Assembly (NCBI RefSeq): GCF_900090045.1
Contig: NC_041785.1
Coordinates: forward strand, 1,837,001-1,901,000
Length of the DNA: 64,000 bases
DNA from: Plasmodium malariae
Taxonomy: Eukaryota; Apicomplexa; Aconoidasida; Haemosporida; Plasmodiidae
Direction: 5' to 3'
In this document: positions 11,613 to 23,817 of the stretch, piece after piece
Position numbering within the stretch: the stretch's first letter is position 1
How the letters are laid out: each line of letters starts with the position of its first letter
Translations under genes and position numbers: made by a program
Notes under the pieces: model-generated
What the model was told of the DNA's origin: nothing
The model's database searches: none
Seen by the model: only the letters and a program-made list of their open reading frames with translations

Positions 11613-14600
11613 ATGGGATCAAAGGGGGCGACTAATAAAATAAACCCCCCATTACAAGAATATGAAGGGAGATTTAATATTTTACTAAAAAATAATGACA
11701 TAAAAAATGTGAGTATCCCTCGAGAAAAAAATAGAGAAAGCATCGATATATATTTTGAGAAGGAAAATAATAAAATTAAAGAAAAAAAAAAAAAAAAAAT
11801 TAAAAATGGACGAATAAAAAAATATAGGAATACAAATATTTGCTACTACTCAATTAGAAGAAATACAATAGTACTTGGACATATTCTTAACAATATATAT
11901 AAAAAGATAAAGAAAAAAAAAGAGAAAGATGAAAATGCAAATATGCCCTCTTATTGTTTTATATCTTCCCCGTATTATTACCATATCCAGAATGGTAAGA
12001 CAAGAACTGAAATGAGAAAAAACTCTTATACATGTGATACATTATTGAGTAGTACTGTAAGTATCAAAGATGAAGATAAAAATAGTTGTTCTAGTGAGCA
12101 AGAAATTAACTGCATATATAACATGGACAAAGAATTATGCAGTTGTGAAAAATGTACACATAAAAAGAAAAAAATAAAAAAAGGCGAAACGAATGAGGAA
12201 AATAGTGTACACGAAAAAGTTTTTACATATGATGATTATAACTCCGTTTCTCCAGAAACATTCAAGGAAGAAAGCGTTTTAACAAATTGTAAATATTATG
12301 ACAAGTATTCTTCTTCGAATGAAGCATCTAACAATTTGAAATATGTCGATACCCAAGCGGATTTCAATCCAGGTGACGATGAAAAGAGCACAAACTATCA
12401 AGGGAAAAAAGAAAAGAAAAAAAAAGGGTGGAAATATCGCTCATACAAACCTGCCCAACTAGCAGAATTAACCGAAATAAACATAAACCATTATAAAGAA
12501 GAAATTCAAAATAGCGGAAATACTCTACTGCTAGACAGATCCACCATAATACATGCACTAATAAACAGTGTCAGAAGTTATTCAAATTTTGAATATGTAG
12601 TGGAAGGAAAAAAATGTTATAGCTGTTTCATCTCTTTAAGGAAGAAAAGTAAAACAAGCACTTTTGGTAAATGCATATCGGTAGATGATTATTTACATAT
12701 GGTGAGTAGGGAAAGAAAAAAAAAAAAAAAAAAAAAAAAAAAACAAGAAAAATATAAGAAATGGACAAAACGCACAAAACGTACAAAGCGTACAAAACAC
12801 ACGAAGAACACAAATCGTACAAAGCGTGCGAAACTTACATAACCATCAGACGCACAACACTGTAGCTATGAAGAACGCCTTTTCCTTTACCTATGGATTT
12901 TATAGCAGACAAGGAAAGTATCACCATAATGAAGACACAAGCTCACACGCTCAATTTAGCTCAAGTAACATATTAAATGAAATTAAAAAATTACTTACAA
13001 ATATTCAGGAAGAAGAAAAAAAAAAAAAAATAAAAAAAAAAATAATAAAATTTAATTTGTTCAAAGAAATAGTAAATCTGTTCGGAATTAGTGCGATTTG
13101 TCACTATCCTTTGGATGAAAACAAAGTTCACTATGAAAGTAGCATCTGTTCCTACACGAACAATAGAAGTAATCAAAAAGATAAATTATCATCACATGCT
13201 TTAAAAGGTTCTTATGGGGATGATATTTACAAAGTATATTTAAAATTCCCTTCGCCAGCATACTGCTTGAATGGATATGAATCGGACCACTCGAACAAGG
13301 ATTATGATATTATTTGTAATTATTTTTTTGATGAAAAACAAGACAACAGTGATAAAAATAAAAATATTAAAAAGGTAAATTATACTAACAAAAGGAACGA
13401 GCGAAAAATTAAAAGAAAAAAAAGCGACTTTACCTTAAAATGCGAATTAGGGGGGTTATCTTACATTGCAGAAAAATCGCAACTGTTTATGAACAATCAA
13501 GAAGAAGAAATTTATTGCACATACAGAAAAAATAGGCACCCTATACATCAGTGCAATAATTATAAATTTTTATGTAAAATTTGTAAAAAATATGAACACA
13601 TAAACAGTGAAAGGAAATTTGATTTGAGCTACTTTAAATACCTTTACGATACGCCGGGAAAACGAAAAGAGGAAGAAAAAAATATTGAAATAAGTGAAGG
13701 GGTAAGTAAGAGTATAAGTGAAGGGGTAAGTAAGAGCATAAGTGAAGGGGTAAGTAAGAGTATAAGTGAAGGGGTAAGTAAGAGTATAAGTGAAGGGGTA
13801 AGTAAGAGTATAAGTGAAGGGGTAAGTAAGAGTATAAGTGAAGGGGTAAGTAAGAGTATAAGTGAAGGGGTAAGTAAGAGTATAAGTGAAGGGGTAAGTA
13901 AGAGTATAAGTGAAAGTGTATGTAAAAATGTGCGTAAAAATGTGCGTAAAAATGTAAGTACGAATGTAAGTACGAATGTAAATACAAATGTGAATAAAAC
14001 AACGGATGCATATTTCCGTTTTCAGGACTCCGACGAGTCAAGCTGTTCAGACGAATTTAATTTCATAAACTACGCCAGGAGATGTCCAAATGAAGTCGCT
14101 AAAAAAATTTGCCCTTCTGTTACCGGTCCAACTGATAAGCGGGAGGACATAATCAACACTGATGATTATAAAAATCGCAACACTAATACGACGTTGTTCA
14201 ATTTTGTTGATGATGAGGCAAGGGAAAATATGAACAGGTCAGGTGAACGCAAAATTGACGTAATCACCATTAAAAATAATATAAGAAAAGAAAAAGGAAA
14301 TAGCAAAAATGACGCCACCCAAATAGATGGAAAAATAGTAAACAGATTTGCATTAAACAACTGTTTAATTAAATGTAAAACGTGTAGACATATTCATAAA
14401 TATGATAACTTATCAAACGATCATTTATTAAAAATTTGTAAAAGTTACTACAATTCAGAATTTCCATTTTTTCTGAACATGTTAGGTGAACAAATTTTTA
14501 ACGCACATTTATCCAATTGCCCGATGAACAAGGGCTATTTAAGAAATATTATAATTAGCAAAGATAACATGAATGAATATTTAAAAAGGATAAAAAGGAG

Positions 14601-16932
14601 GAACATACGTGGGAGATTTTACTTGCACTCTTCTACCGATGTGGACTGTTATGAAAATGAAATAAGGTTTCAAGTATTGAGGGAGGAGATGGAAAATGAG
14701 GGAAATAGAGAAAATTCGAAAAATGAGAGAAATAGGGAAAATTCGAAAAATGAGGAAAAGAAGAAACACTCGAAATGTACCAATTTACTATGTAGAAATA
14801 CACCAAGCACAATGATCATTTCCTCAAATGAAAAAAGAGATAAAGGTTTGGTCAATAACGAAAGGCAGAGTAAATTACAGCAAATAAAGGAATATTTGAA
14901 TGATAGGAAAAGACTTGTTTTTGAAAAATATTTCTCAAGCATTAGGGAAGCTGGTATAAAGGAAGAGCACACATTAAAAAAGGGTAAAATTATTGAACAC
15001 TGTGAAAATGTAACAAGTAATTTCGATATGCATTTCTTTACCATATGCGATGGTCATGGTGATACCCATGCATCTCTTTTTTTAATACAGAATGCTCATA
15101 AAATATTTTACTATCTTTTAATTAATACCTTTTTTAGTATTCATTTTTCTTTAAAGATATTGAGCCCATTGCTCGATTTGTTATACTATATAGCGTGTTA
15201 TGGAAAAAATGTAAATACTTATTCCGGTTCCTGTATTATTAATGTACTATTAAGGAAAAATTATATATATGTTAATAACACAGGAGATAGTAAATGTGCA
15301 CTAGTAACATTTAACCTCGACAAATTTGAACATAAGGAAAAAGAGCAGGACGAAATGGGAAAAGGGGTACAGAAAAAGAAGCAAAGTAGAAAAGGTAGGG
15401 GAAAGAAGAGAGAGAAAGGGAGTAATCATAACATAAGTCACAGTAGTGTTAGCAGCGGCACTGAAAGAGCGATCAACACAGATTACCACTGCTATGATAT
15501 CAACTTGAATTCTATTTCTTATAACGAGTTAAATTCTGAACACAACTGCAACAACTACTCGGAGTACTTGAGAATGTACAAAGCCTATTATTATAATAGT
15601 TTAAGAAAAGAGCATATGAAGACAAAGGAGCAGGCGAATGTTCATATTCATACTGATACAAAGATAGGGATGAAAGTCAATAGTAGTGTTATATACGAAA
15701 ATGCGTGTAAGGAGGTTTGCAGTAGTAAGGAAGATGAATGCGACGATAATTTTGTCCAAAAAAAAAAAATAAAAAAAAAAAGTAAAGGAGGTAACAGTAA
15801 GGGAACGAAAAATGATGAGGAAAAAAGGGAAAAAGACAACAAGAAGAAAGATGCGAAGAAAAATATAAAACGAAACGCAAAGTGCAATGCGAAAGGTAAA
15901 ACAAGAAAACACGCCGAGCTAGACAACGATTTAAACGAAAAAATTGCAAAAATTAACGACTACATTTTAAGAGAGGATGGAAAACAAGTAAGCATAGGAA
16001 ATTTTTCCAATGAATTAATAAAACTTAATAGGTTGGATGGCTGTTTACATCCGTCCAGGGTTATAGGTGATTATGATTTGAAGAAAAAGTATTACAACAA
16101 TGAAATATTTATTTTATCGAATAATTCAAATATATATAAGTATAACCTGAACAACGTTAATTTTTTTAATAACATACATTACTTTTACACACATAGGAAT
16201 TGCACTGCATGTAATGAAAGTCATGTTTTATGTAGTTATGGAAAAATTAATCTTATCGATAACATTATTCTTTCAAGTCGAACAGAACTCCTTTTGCAAA
16301 AAAAAAATAAATTAAAAACATTAAATCAGTATTACTTTCCTAACCATTGTCCCGAAAATTTGTGTGACAGTAGTTCTCTTGGAAGTCATGGCAGTGCAAA
16401 TATATATAATGGACAACACGAATTAGTTGAGGCATTTATGAAAATTTATAAAGACGATACTTTTAAAAATGCTGATATTCGCAACTGTGTTAAGAACAAA
16501 ACAGAAAATATAGGCATACGTTTGAAAGAACAATTTTCTCCTTATATTGATATTAAAAGTACTACACTAAATGGTAATTGTTTTTACAAAAAAGATAAAA
16601 AGAATTTTTTCCATTTTTTAATAATTGCATCCGATGGTGTTTTTGAGTTTATTAATCCTCTTTTCATTTTAAACATTTTAAAAAATAATAAATCAGTTTA
16701 TAAAAAAATTCAAAAAATTTATAAAATTTATAACACATATAATAATAGTGTTATTTCTCATTCAAAAAGTAATGAGGAGATCAACTCAAGGATGCACAAA
16801 TACATGATCACAAAGAAGGAATGTACCAAATTAGCAAAAGATATAGTTAAATGCTCCGTAAGTAGCGGAAATTTTGATGATAGCACATGTTTTTGTATTT
16901 TTTTATTTCCTACATTGTTTTTTACGGACTAA
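11613..16932 (+). CDS. PP2C-type (PPM) protein phosphatase, very large
   Basis: Two exons, about 1,720 residues. The preferred join is 11613-12701 with 12850-16932 (donor GTGAGT, acceptor CAG, phase 0). An equally phased alternative is 11613-12666 with 12866-16932 (donor GTAAAT). PPM phosphatases remove phosphate from Ser/Thr using two metal ions. All core motifs are present but spread out: GFYSRQGKYHHNED (about 12895-12937), CDGHGD (about 15046), SGSCIINV and NNTGDSK (about 15220-15300), HPSRVIGDYD (about 16050), IASDGVFEF (about 16627) and GNFDDSTCF (about 16870). Metal-ligand Asp residues are in place; the usual DN of the last motif is DD. Hundreds of low-complexity residues separate motif 1 from DGHG, including an EGVSKSIS array. 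The N-terminus MGSKGAT fits a relaxed N-myristoylation pattern (Gly2, small residue at 6), so membrane attachment is possible. The specific PPM number is not assigned. Confidence 0.85.
13693..13915 (+). repeat. 24-bp coding repeat (EGVSKSIS) x9
   Basis: Nine near-identical 24-bp units encode EGVSKSIS within the PP2C gene. They are followed by degenerate KNVRKNVSTNV-type units. Each unit contains GGGGTAAGTAAGAG, that is G|GTAAGT, a consensus 5' splice site. Confidence 0.95.
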
Positions 16933-18598
16933 TATTTTTAAGAAAAATTATCTTGTCTATTTATTTTTTTCGTTTCAATGTGTAAGAGTATACCTACTTT
17001 ATGGAGTATACCTACCTTATGGAGTATACCGACCTTATGAAGTATATTGACCTATGGAGCATATATTTGCTTGTATGCATACGTTTACATGTATATATAT
17101 TTGTCTAGCATATCCGCTTTATATCATAAATATCCCAGTGTTTATTTTGGAACCATTTTGTATAATTACCTGACTTGTGCATGTTTTTTTTTTTTTCTTT
17201 TGTTTTTGTTAAAATATGAGAAATTTTTTTATGGGAACTATATGTTAAATAGCAAATATGCGTACACCGTATGTGTATACATACGACTGAAATTGTAACA
17301 CGAACAAATATCTGTCTGAAAAAACATTTGTGCGCGCATGTGTACTGTTTAGTTTTTTTCTATTACACGTACGTGCGTATATAAGGATATGTATATAAAT
17401 ATATATGTCCCTTTGGCCTGTCGATTTACTACGAATTTTGTGTAGGTGAATGATATAAAGAGAAGTATTGAAACCTGTGGGGTTTGAAAAAAAAGGGAGA
17501 TCGTTTATTTTTAGTATCATACAAAATATTCTACAATGTTAATAAAATGCGCATTTTCTTTGTCGTAAAAACAGCGCGACGATGGAGTGGTTAATCTTTT
17601 TCCCTCTTTCAATGGTACACAAATATTTACGCATGGGAATAATTCAGGTATACGTATACATACATACATACGCACGTAAATTTATATATACAAACATATA
17701 TATATATATATATAAGTACACAATAAGATTATTTTAAAATTTGTATTAATTTTTTTTTAATTTCTCGGATGATGAAAATTGTTTTATGCTATACGATTTA
17801 TGTACATTTTGTTGTTACGACCCTTCTGCCTTGGCTCCACTTTCTGTTAATAATTTTCACTTAAATAGAATGACAGCGGTACTTTCAATTATGTTTATGT
17901 GTATTGCCATTTACATTTAATTGTACATTTTATTTTATTGCGTGTACACATAGTACCATGTAGTACGTAGTACAGCAGGGTCCTCATTTTGGTAATTTTA
18001 TCTTGAACATTTATTCTTACAGTTACTGTTACTTGCTAGTGCTACTATTATATGATAAAGCTTGTTTATATATTATTTTGGAACTTACTTCAAAATTTTT
18101 TTAAAGATTTTTTTTCCCTCTTCCTAAAATTTGCAATGTATTTGTATATCTATTGAAAACATTTTTAAGAATAATTTTTTTTTGTTCTGTAGTTAGTAAT
18201 TTTTTCGTATGTTTTTTGCCCTTTTTTAATTTATTTTGTTTTACCTTGCTGCTTTTTATTTTTCTGCATTTCGCTTTGCTAAATTTTTATTTAATTTTTT
18301 TTTTATTTTTACTACTGGCGTAGTTCAACACTGTGCCATGGTGCTTAATTAACCAAAGAAAGCAAATGATAAAGAAAAGGAAAAAAGGAGAAAAAAAGAA
18401 GGGGCAGTAAGTATAAGGGCAGAATAAGGAAAAGATAGGAGGAAGCAAAGACGAGGAAAGGACAAACTTATTGATCAAGTGGAAAAGCGGAAAAAGCGGC
18501 ATATTAGGCGTAAGTAAGGGATAGTAGGCATAAGTAAGCGGAGGAAAGTGAAAATAGGCGCAAGTCGAAACGAATCTATACAGGCAGACTGTCTTTCC
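16933..18598. other. intergenic region, PP2C / COG4
   Basis: It begins with about four copies of a 16-bp TATGGAGTATACCTA-like unit (16996-17060), then microsatellites. Around 17582-17649 a short ATG frame of 22 residues (MEWLIFFPLSMVHKYLRMG...) runs up to a CAG|GTATAC donor. At about 17771-17870 there is a second short hydrophobic ATG frame of about 31 residues. Either could be a piece of a small membrane protein gene, but I could not assemble a complete one. The COG4 promoter should lie in the right part. Confidence 0.5.
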
Positions 18599-21500
18599 AT
18601 GCCGCTCGACACGAATATGCAGACACATACATCGAGCACCGACACAAGCGAAGAAAATGAAAGTGATATGGATGAGGATGTGAACAAATTAAATGAGTAC
18701 ATTGAAAAACTAGACTTGTTAAATAATAGTTGTGAATTGCAAATAAAAATGAATCAACAAAAAGAGAAAGAAAATTTCGTTAATAATATTGATGATATAA
18801 ATATATATATTAGAAAACATATCTCCTTTAAAAAAAAATTAGACGATATAAATAAGTCTTTTAAGAAAAACTGTAATTATGAAGCTTTTTCAAGAATAGA
18901 AAAAGTATATAAAACCATATCACATATAAATTCATCTTACGAATATATTACATTAAAAATAAAACTAGATGAATATATTGAGCACATAGAAAACAACATA
19001 AAAACGAATTATCTTAACACCATTTCGTATTTGAACCACTTTTTAGAGATAAGAAAAAATATATATAGATATAACTCCTCTAGCTTTCTTTATTCAAAGG
19101 ATGAGAATTATAGTAATAGTAATAGTAATAGTAAAAGTAATAGTAACAGTAACAGTAACAGTAAAAGTAAAAGTAAAAGTAATCGCAATAGTAATCGCAA
19201 TGGTAATTGTAATAATGAGTATTGGAAATTTCGAAGTCCTGAGGAAAGAATTATTGAAAACGACATTGTTGATTTTGTTAATTATAAAAGGGCACTTATA
19301 TTTCACAATTTTCTGAGCAAAAAAAGTGATGAACATTCTCAGGCATATATACAAATTTATAACATGGACAGGGAGAAAATTAACCTATTAACCAGGTAAA
19401 ACATTATCTATTGAGATAGATAATGCATAATAATAGTGAAAAGAGTTTTACTAGAGACAGACAAGCACCTGCATGTGCCAACTCATCCATATATATATTT
19501 ACTTTAAAATATTTACGTAATACATTTTTACTGCACATATTCATGTGCGTGCATGAAAATTTTCCAGCGTTTGAATATATATTCCCATTTTTTTCACGTT
19601 GCAGATACTACTGCAACGTGAAGAGTCTCATCGAGGGAGAAATTAACGAGTGCATCAAGAAGAAAGACATAAAAAGTATTAAGACAAAAATTAACACATA
19701 CCTTAGTCTTTTCCAGCATAAGGAAAGCAGTTGGTCTGATTTAAGAAATAACAATAGCAATGTGAGCAGTGTGAATAAGCCCAATGATAAGAAAAGTGAG
19801 GGGAGGGAAGTAAGTTGGATCGGTAAGAGAGAGGATGGTACGGAACAGCATAACCATATTAGCAATAAGGGTTACTCAGATAACACAAACAGCCATGCAC
19901 GCATAGAAAAAAAGGAACGCGAAAATGACGACATAGAAAAAAGGTACGAACGATACAGTGGTAATAGTAATAGGAACAGGTATAACGAAAGTTATGATGA
20001 CAGCTTTTCTTCGAGCAAGTCCGAGAGCGAACACAGCGGAATGTCGATCAGGCATAAGGAGAAAAAAAATGCCAATGAATATGCGGAAAAAAGAAGAAGA
20101 AGAAGAAGAAGAAGAGGGAAAAAAGGACAAATGGAAGAAATGAAAGAAGGGGAAGAAGTGGAAGAGGAGGAACAGGAACAGGAGCAGACGCAGCGGCAAG
20201 TAGAAGGAAGGGAGGCGGAGGAACCAATGACATGCAACGTGGATGAGTGCATGCTGTATTTTGAGGAGTACCTGTATATATGTTACATAACAATCACAGT
20301 AGTCGAAATGGAAGTGGAAAACGTTTTGGATTTATTAAATAAGAAAGTCATGAGTAAGGAAGATAACATGTACATCGAGTGCATAAAGAGTACATACAAG
20401 TGTTTATTCAAATACAACGTCTTTTTTGAAAAGTTAGTTCATGATAATGTTATATATATAATATATAATAGAAAAATAGAACTGCTATTCAATAAGGTAA
20501 TAAATGTAATGTTTAATCGGTTTTTTACTCAAGTAAAATTATCAATACAAAATTTTGATGAGTTAAAGAATTATGATAAAAATATTGAAATATTGTCGTT
20601 GTTATGTTATAATTTTCTTAGTATAAAAAAGTATTTACACCATTTATCATTTGATAAATTTCAAAAAATAAATTCTCTGTATGATATTAAAAATTATATA
20701 AATACGAATATATTTTCACAAGAAACGGGGTTGTATAAAAACTTGCCATATATAAACTTGATACAAGACACTATTTGTTCGTACATAGATCATGAAGTTT
20801 TGTTTTCTAAACATTGTATAGATAAGGCATATATATTAACAGATGATATTATGTTATCACTAATAGATGAAAAAAACAAAAAAGAGATAACACTAGAAGA
20901 CCATTTTAATTTTGATGATATAATAAATAATAATAATGAATTTACTTCTACCTTTCTAGAGGATGCATTTTATATTTTTCAAAAATCGATGTGTAGGAGT
21001 ATTAATATGAATGAAATTAATACAATATGTGTTTTAATAAATAATATTATGATTGTATTGTCAACTACTCTTAAGAATTACTTAAAGGAGAACATAAAAA
21101 CCAGTAAAAATATTTATTCATCTTATATTCATGATATAAATAATCTGAAAAATTTTTCATTTTCCAGTTTGTTGAAAAGTATTGATAGCAATAATTATTT
21201 AGAAGACAATCACAGTTACAAAACCTTGATTATAGCTCAAAACTTCGTCAGCTCGCTGACTTACATCAGCGGCGATCATCCAAGCGGCATTGGTAGTGGC
21301 AATAATAATAGCGGTATAAATAATAGCGGCATAAATAATAGCGGCATAAATAATAGCGGCATAAATAGCGGTAGTAATAACAATTCCTTGGGAAACTTGA
21401 GCAGAGCCAACTCTTCCAAGGGCGCGATAAACCTCCATAATGCTAATAATAGTGCCAACATTAACAACATGGGTAGTAAGAACACTACAAGCAATAACGC

Positions 21501-22880
21501 TAGCAGTACTAACCATAAAAGTATGAACAATAGAAGCAATGATAACAGTAGTGGTAATAATGGCGGTGGTAGTAGCGGTTTTTCCGCAGGGGTAGAAAAG
21601 GCAAAGGACGTTTACGACTACGTAACACGTGAGCACCTTCAGAACTTGTTTAACCCCTTATCGGATAAAAAAAATATGGAAGGTCAAATAATCAACTCCA
21701 AATTTAGTTATCCGCATTGCATAAATAATTTGGATGCATGCTATCAATATATTCAAAAATACAAAATGTTTATCAGTAATTATTTTATGGAAAAATTTAT
21801 TGAAAATAATAATGAAAACAAAAAAGAAGTGCAGAATTATTTACTTATGTTTAACAATGCTTTGGCAAATTATGATAATCTCTTAAAGGATTATGAAAAG
21901 ATAAATATGGAAAATTGTAAAACGTTATTAAATATTTTAAAAATACATTTCATAAGTCAACTAGTGATAATTGAAAACATCAATTTTGATATAACACATG
22001 AACAATATTCTTATTATCAGTTGAATGACCCATATATACAGAATTTAATTAATAGAATAAAATTAATCTTGTATCACATATCGTTGTATTACAATCAGAG
22101 CATTTTCCACATTTCTATTAACTTGCTGGCAGAGAAGGTTAAATTCTGAGATAACTGCGAAGAGGATGCGCGTTTTGCTAGAAAAATTAAAATGCATACA
22201 TACATACATACATAAATACGTACATACATACATAAATACGTACATACATACATAAATACGTACATACATACATAAATAAATACATATATACATAAATACG
22301 TACATACATACATACATAGATACAAAAATACGTACATACATAGATACATACATAAATAAATACATATGTGCGTACGTACATGCCATACGTTGCACATGTA
22401 ACGTGTGTATAAATATATGGTCTCTTCACTCCTTTTAGTGTGTACCGTTACACGAGAACATATGTGTGTGTATATCCAAAATTTGTGTGCGAGTGTACTT
22501 AAACTCATGTACACCGCGCAGACGCACATATTCATGTTTGTCCATTCTCACTTGTTCAGATATGCAAGTACATTGAACGGATCATTCGAACGAAGAAATT
22601 CAGTATATACGGATGCGTGCAGATAGACAACGATATAAGAAATTTAATGCTATTTTTTACATCCCTAACAAACATTAATATTAAAAAGGAATTTTCCAAA
22701 CTTTTTGAAATATGCGAGTTGTTGAACGTCAGTGACATACAAGACTTTAAGGATTTTTATGATGAAAATAAAAATAACTTGAATACAAGTGAAATTGAAG
22801 GTATCATATCGCTCAGAAATGACGTATCTGAAGAGCTGTTAAAATCGATTAAATTGTACATGAATTTGAAAATGAAATAG
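18599..22880 (+). CDS. COG4: conserved oligomeric Golgi complex subunit 4
   Basis: Three exons, 18599-19395, 19605-22137 and 22560-22880, giving 1,216 residues. COG4 is a lobe-A subunit of the tether that captures retrograde intra-Golgi vesicles. Evidence is collinear similarity with the family. There is an N-terminal coiled coil (about residues 25-150). A middle block, FLEDAFYIFQKSMCRSINMN, matches the conserved V-DDVFYIVKKC helix. A QLNDPYIQNLINRI helix matches NDPWVQQF. The C-terminal domain spans the exon 2/3 join (LAEKICKYIERI, then QIDNDIRNLM). Ser/Asn inserts occur at about residues 170-210, a charged insert in the N-terminal third of exon 2, and a SG/IN repeat at about 21290-21570. 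The frame is open from 18548, but only from a GTG; the first ATG is 18599. Both introns join in phase. The protein is about 1.5 times the human length because of the inserts. Confidence 0.9.
22138..22559 (+). repeat. COG4 intron 2 filled with TACATACATAAATACG microsatellite
   Basis: The 422-bp intron between COG4 exons 2 and 3 (GTTAAA..TTCAG) carries a TACA/TAAATACG array at about 22195-22365. The array generates several long antisense Tyr/Met/Cys-rich frames that are not genes. Confidence 0.8.
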
Positions 22881-23266
22881 TTTAAAACGTGAGATGCGGG
22901 TCCATTCCGCTCGTTATGCGTGCGTTTACAAGTTTGTATAAACGTGTGGGTATATACATACGTTTAAAAGTATGCATATATATATATATGTATATGCGTG
23001 TACTGTATGTGCACATGTGTTCAGTTCTCCAATTTTGATGTATTCAAAAGGGCAATGTATGCCCAGTGGTTGAGAAGTTATATATATATAGGAACATGTG
23101 TATGTGCCTCTTTCTGCATATATGTACATATGTTTGTATGTGCGAACCTATTGCAAAGAAAAATTAGGTCATATATTTAAAAAATAAAATAAAATAAAAT
23201 AAGTGTAAAATCAGTCAATGCAAAATTTACAACGTAAAGTAGCAGGCCTTTCTTTAAGAAAAAACA
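22881..23266. other. convergent 3' spacer, COG4 / ALY
   Basis: Short 386-bp gap between two converging genes, containing (TA)n at about 22975-22993 and an A/TAAAA tract near 23180. It should hold both 3' UTRs and polyadenylation sites. No gene seen. Confidence 0.6.
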
Positions 23267-23786
23267 CTACCAGGGACACCTGCTTTTATATTTTTTTCTA
23301 TAGCCATAATTTCTTCTATGCATTATTTCCATTTTCATGGACAGTCCCTCAATTTCTGAACCTGCAAGGAAAAAAAAAAAAAAAAAAAAAAAAATATGAA
23401 CTGTCAGAATATTTGTCCCAGCATACATGCAAAAGTGAATGTACATATATACATATATAAATGTATACATGCATATATATGTACGTGGATATATTTCACG
23501 ACTATCTGTGTATATCCTTTTGCGCATGTACAACAATTCATAAGAAAAGCTTTTTGAAAAGATTGCAGTTTTCAACTAACCGTCATATTTATCTATTGCC
23601 TTTTGTGCGTCGCTTATATTCTCAAAAATACACACCGCTGTTCCCTATAAATGTACATATACATGTGCATATATATTCATATACATTCATACCTTTTATG
23701 TTCGCATTTTGTTTACATATTTTTACAAATTATTGTGCATATGAGCGTGTGCAGAAATGTAAATGGAAAAAAAAAAAAGCCATAAC

Positions 23787-23817
<31 letters not shown>

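Noticed and set aside
13634..14041. 135-residue minus-strand frame with LYSYLPLH repeats
   Set aside because: Pure antisense of the EGVSKSIS coding array in the PP2C gene.
18548..18598. Upstream open frame before COG4
   Set aside because: It opens with GTG, not ATG; nuclear Plasmodium genes start at ATG, and 18599 is the first in frame.
22063..22535. Antisense Tyr/Met/Cys frames of 80-146 residues
   Set aside because: Generated by the TACATACATAAATACG microsatellite in COG4 intron 2.
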